Shown here: piece after piece, positions 62,096 to 64,000 of the stretch
Layout: the number at the start of each line of letters is the position of its first letter
Position numbering within the stretch: position 1 is the first letter of the stretch
Assembly (NCBI RefSeq): GCF_907164915.1
Contig: NC_061867.1
Coordinates: forward strand, 55,675,771-55,739,770
DNA length: 64,000 nt
Source: Impatiens glandulifera
Taxonomy: Eukaryota > Streptophyta > Magnoliopsida > Ericales > Balsaminaceae
Direction of reading: 5' to 3'
Translations under genes and position numbers: made by a program
Notes under the pieces: model-generated
The model's database searches: none
What the model saw: only the letters and a program-made list of their open reading frames with translations
Told to the model about the DNA's origin: nothing

Positions 62096-64000
62096 TTTCA
62101 AATTCATGCTCGAACTCAAACCAAAAATTGTTTTCAAAATGAAAATATCAAACTTTCTTACATATTAGAATTTATTTTCACTTCTACGCCATTTCTATGT
62201 TTTTAGATAACATTGATTTCTTTTTACTTCATCATAAATTTATAAATATATATAGTCAACAACAAAAATAAGTTTAAAGATGTAAGGTTGAATAACATTA
62301 TTATATATAATGATTTTCAATTTATATTAAGGTTGGATTATTAAGGATATAATAATTAATATATTACATATAATATTGAAAGAGATAAAAAATAATAATA
62401 TATTATATATAATAAAGTATATTATATATAATATTAAAAGAGATAAAAAAAATATTAATATATTATATAAAATAAAAGATAAAAAAAGTTAGTATATATT
62501 TTATAAATAATATGAAGAGATATAAAAAAAGTTATTATATATTTTATAAATAATATGAAGAGATAAAAAAAATATTATATATATTATTATATTATATGTT
62601 GAGAGGAAAAATAAATTTACAAGATTAACAATATACTATAATATATAAAAAATATATATATATATTCTTACAATAAATAAGTTATTATCTTAAATATATA
62701 TAATAATATTTAAAATAAAACAGGTCAATTTATTTTTTTTATTATCTATTTTTTAAAATAAGTTAAATTTTAGTTATTTGTTTTAACATGTATTTTATAT
62801 ATTAATTATTTTTAAGCTTAAACATTTCATATTATTGAATAGGATAGTTGTACGTGTTATGTTTGAATAAATGACTTAAAAAATATTAATATATTGAATG
62901 TTCAAACAATTTATTTCGTTTTGTATTTGACTTTAAATTTTTATTTTAAAATTTTGATTAGTAATGGTGGTGTGATATTTTTAAATTATCCTATTTTGAA
63001 ATTTTGAATAGTTATGATTGATTCATATTTTCATTTTGAAATATCATGTTTTAAATGTTGAATATATAAGAAAGTTTGATATTTTCATTTTGAAAACAAT
63101 TTTTAGTTTGAGTTCGAGCATGAATTTTAAATTTTTATTTTAGTTTAAACTAGAGTTGGACATCGTACATAAATGTTCGTATTCAACTCGGGCAAGTCGT
63201 GTTAGACTCTCAATCGTGTCGTGTCTAAATCTTATGTGTGTCGTATCGTGTTTTGACCCACTCAAAATATTATAATTCACGGACTTTTTCGTGTCGTGTT
63301 ATTCGTGTCCACGAGTTTATTCGTGTCATACTAACTCGTGTTTAAATTCGTGTTTCGTGTTATTCCGACTAGATTTTGTTATCGTGTCAACACAATCGTG
63401 TCTTGACACTCATATTAATTATTTATTTGTTTATATATATTAAATTATATTGTTAGTAAAACTTATAAAATATTATTATATTATCAAAGTTAAATTATTA
63501 TTAGATATTTTGTTTGAATGTTTTAATAATAATTAAAATTTTAAAATAATTTAAAATTTTAAAAATAATATGTAAATTAATAAAAGTAATATGTAAGATG
63601 ATTATTATGAGACTCAAACTTCTATTCATATAATTTATTTAATATTTATATTTTATTTTAATATTTTAGTATATTTAATTTTAATTATATATATTACATT
63701 TATAAAATTAAATAACTTATAAATTTAATTAAAATATAAATATATTTAGAGAGTCGTGGCATTTGATAATGTTAATGTAAAAGTGGGTAGTTTGAGAAAG
63801 AAAATGGGAGAGAAAGTGAGAAATGTGGGTAAAATTTATAAATATATATTATTATATTATTAAAATTAAAATTATTATCATATATTTATTATTTAATGTA
63901 TTAATAATAATTAAAATTATAAATAATTAAAAAAAATAATAAGTAATTAATAAAATAATATCGAAAAGAATTATTAATAGACTCACATTTTTATTCATAT
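61231..64000. repeat. Large inverted duplication (palindrome), continues past the window
   Basis: Left arm 61231-62165 and right arm 63062-64000 are inverse copies around a centre near 62614. Paired positions sum to 125227 at both 62101/63126 and 61814/63413, so there are almost no net indels. The arms include the hAT-like element and about 70 bases of DNA next to it (CAAATTCATGCTCGAACTC). The spacer, about 62166-63061, is AT-rich and unpaired. The left arm extends further outward, since its partner lies beyond 64000. Confidence 0.9.

Overview
The window is very AT-rich eukaryotic nuclear DNA. Two plant-only transcription factor families (ZF-HD and NAC), MLO-type exons, GT-AG introns and the transposon families present (CACTA, MULE, hAT, PIF/Harbinger, LINE, LTR elements, Helitron-like and SINE-like sequence) point to a flowering plant, probably a eudicot. 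Only two host genes look fully intact: a zinc finger-homeodomain (ZF-HD) gene on the minus strand (20321-21417, 245 aa by my splice model) and an atypical NAC gene on the plus strand (39065-44122, 294 aa, with a 4-kb first intron).

1-8 kb and 20-26 kb form one dispersed family. Besides the intact ZF-HD gene there are four degenerate relatives on the same strand (about 390-820, 1508-2320, 6664-7331 and 24230-25450), with shared 3' and 5' flanks. The relatives share an in-frame deletion of about 51 codons that removes the homeodomain. The copy at 6664-7331 still has a complete three-exon reading frame (164 aa) but has also lost most zinc-ligand residues. Transposon insertions that separate the copies can be dated against the paralogous empty sites.

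9-19 kb and 26-35 kb are repeat-rich. An 88-bp minisatellite lies inside a Helitron-like element, present again in inverted orientation at 29-30 kb. A 3.0-kb solo LTR (11494-15658, TSD AATAT) carries a nested PIF/Harbinger-like element (TSD TAA), and a paralogous LTR at 31.6-34.5 kb keeps the empty site. Several hAT-type MITEs, a foldback element and (TA)n tracts fill the rest.

35-38.4 kb is a 5'-truncated CACTA transposon with relics of a TNP2 C-terminus and a Transposase_24-type gene. A SINE-like sequence sits just upstream of the NAC gene. The DNA downstream of NAC is duplicated at 30.7-34.7 kb.

46.5-60.8 kb is a nest: a decayed MuDR-type transposase cut by a CACTA end, then a decayed plant LINE (ORF1 with DUF4283 and a CCHC knuckle; ORF2 with endonuclease and reverse transcriptase). 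A complete non-autonomous CACTA element (51940-57076, TSD TGA) splits the LINE. It has no recognisable transposase but carries at least eight exons, with introns, of a captured MLO gene. A hAT-like element rich in CACGA repeats truncates the LINE at about 60783. That element belongs to a large inverted duplication (arms about 61231-62165 and 63062-64000) that runs out of the window.
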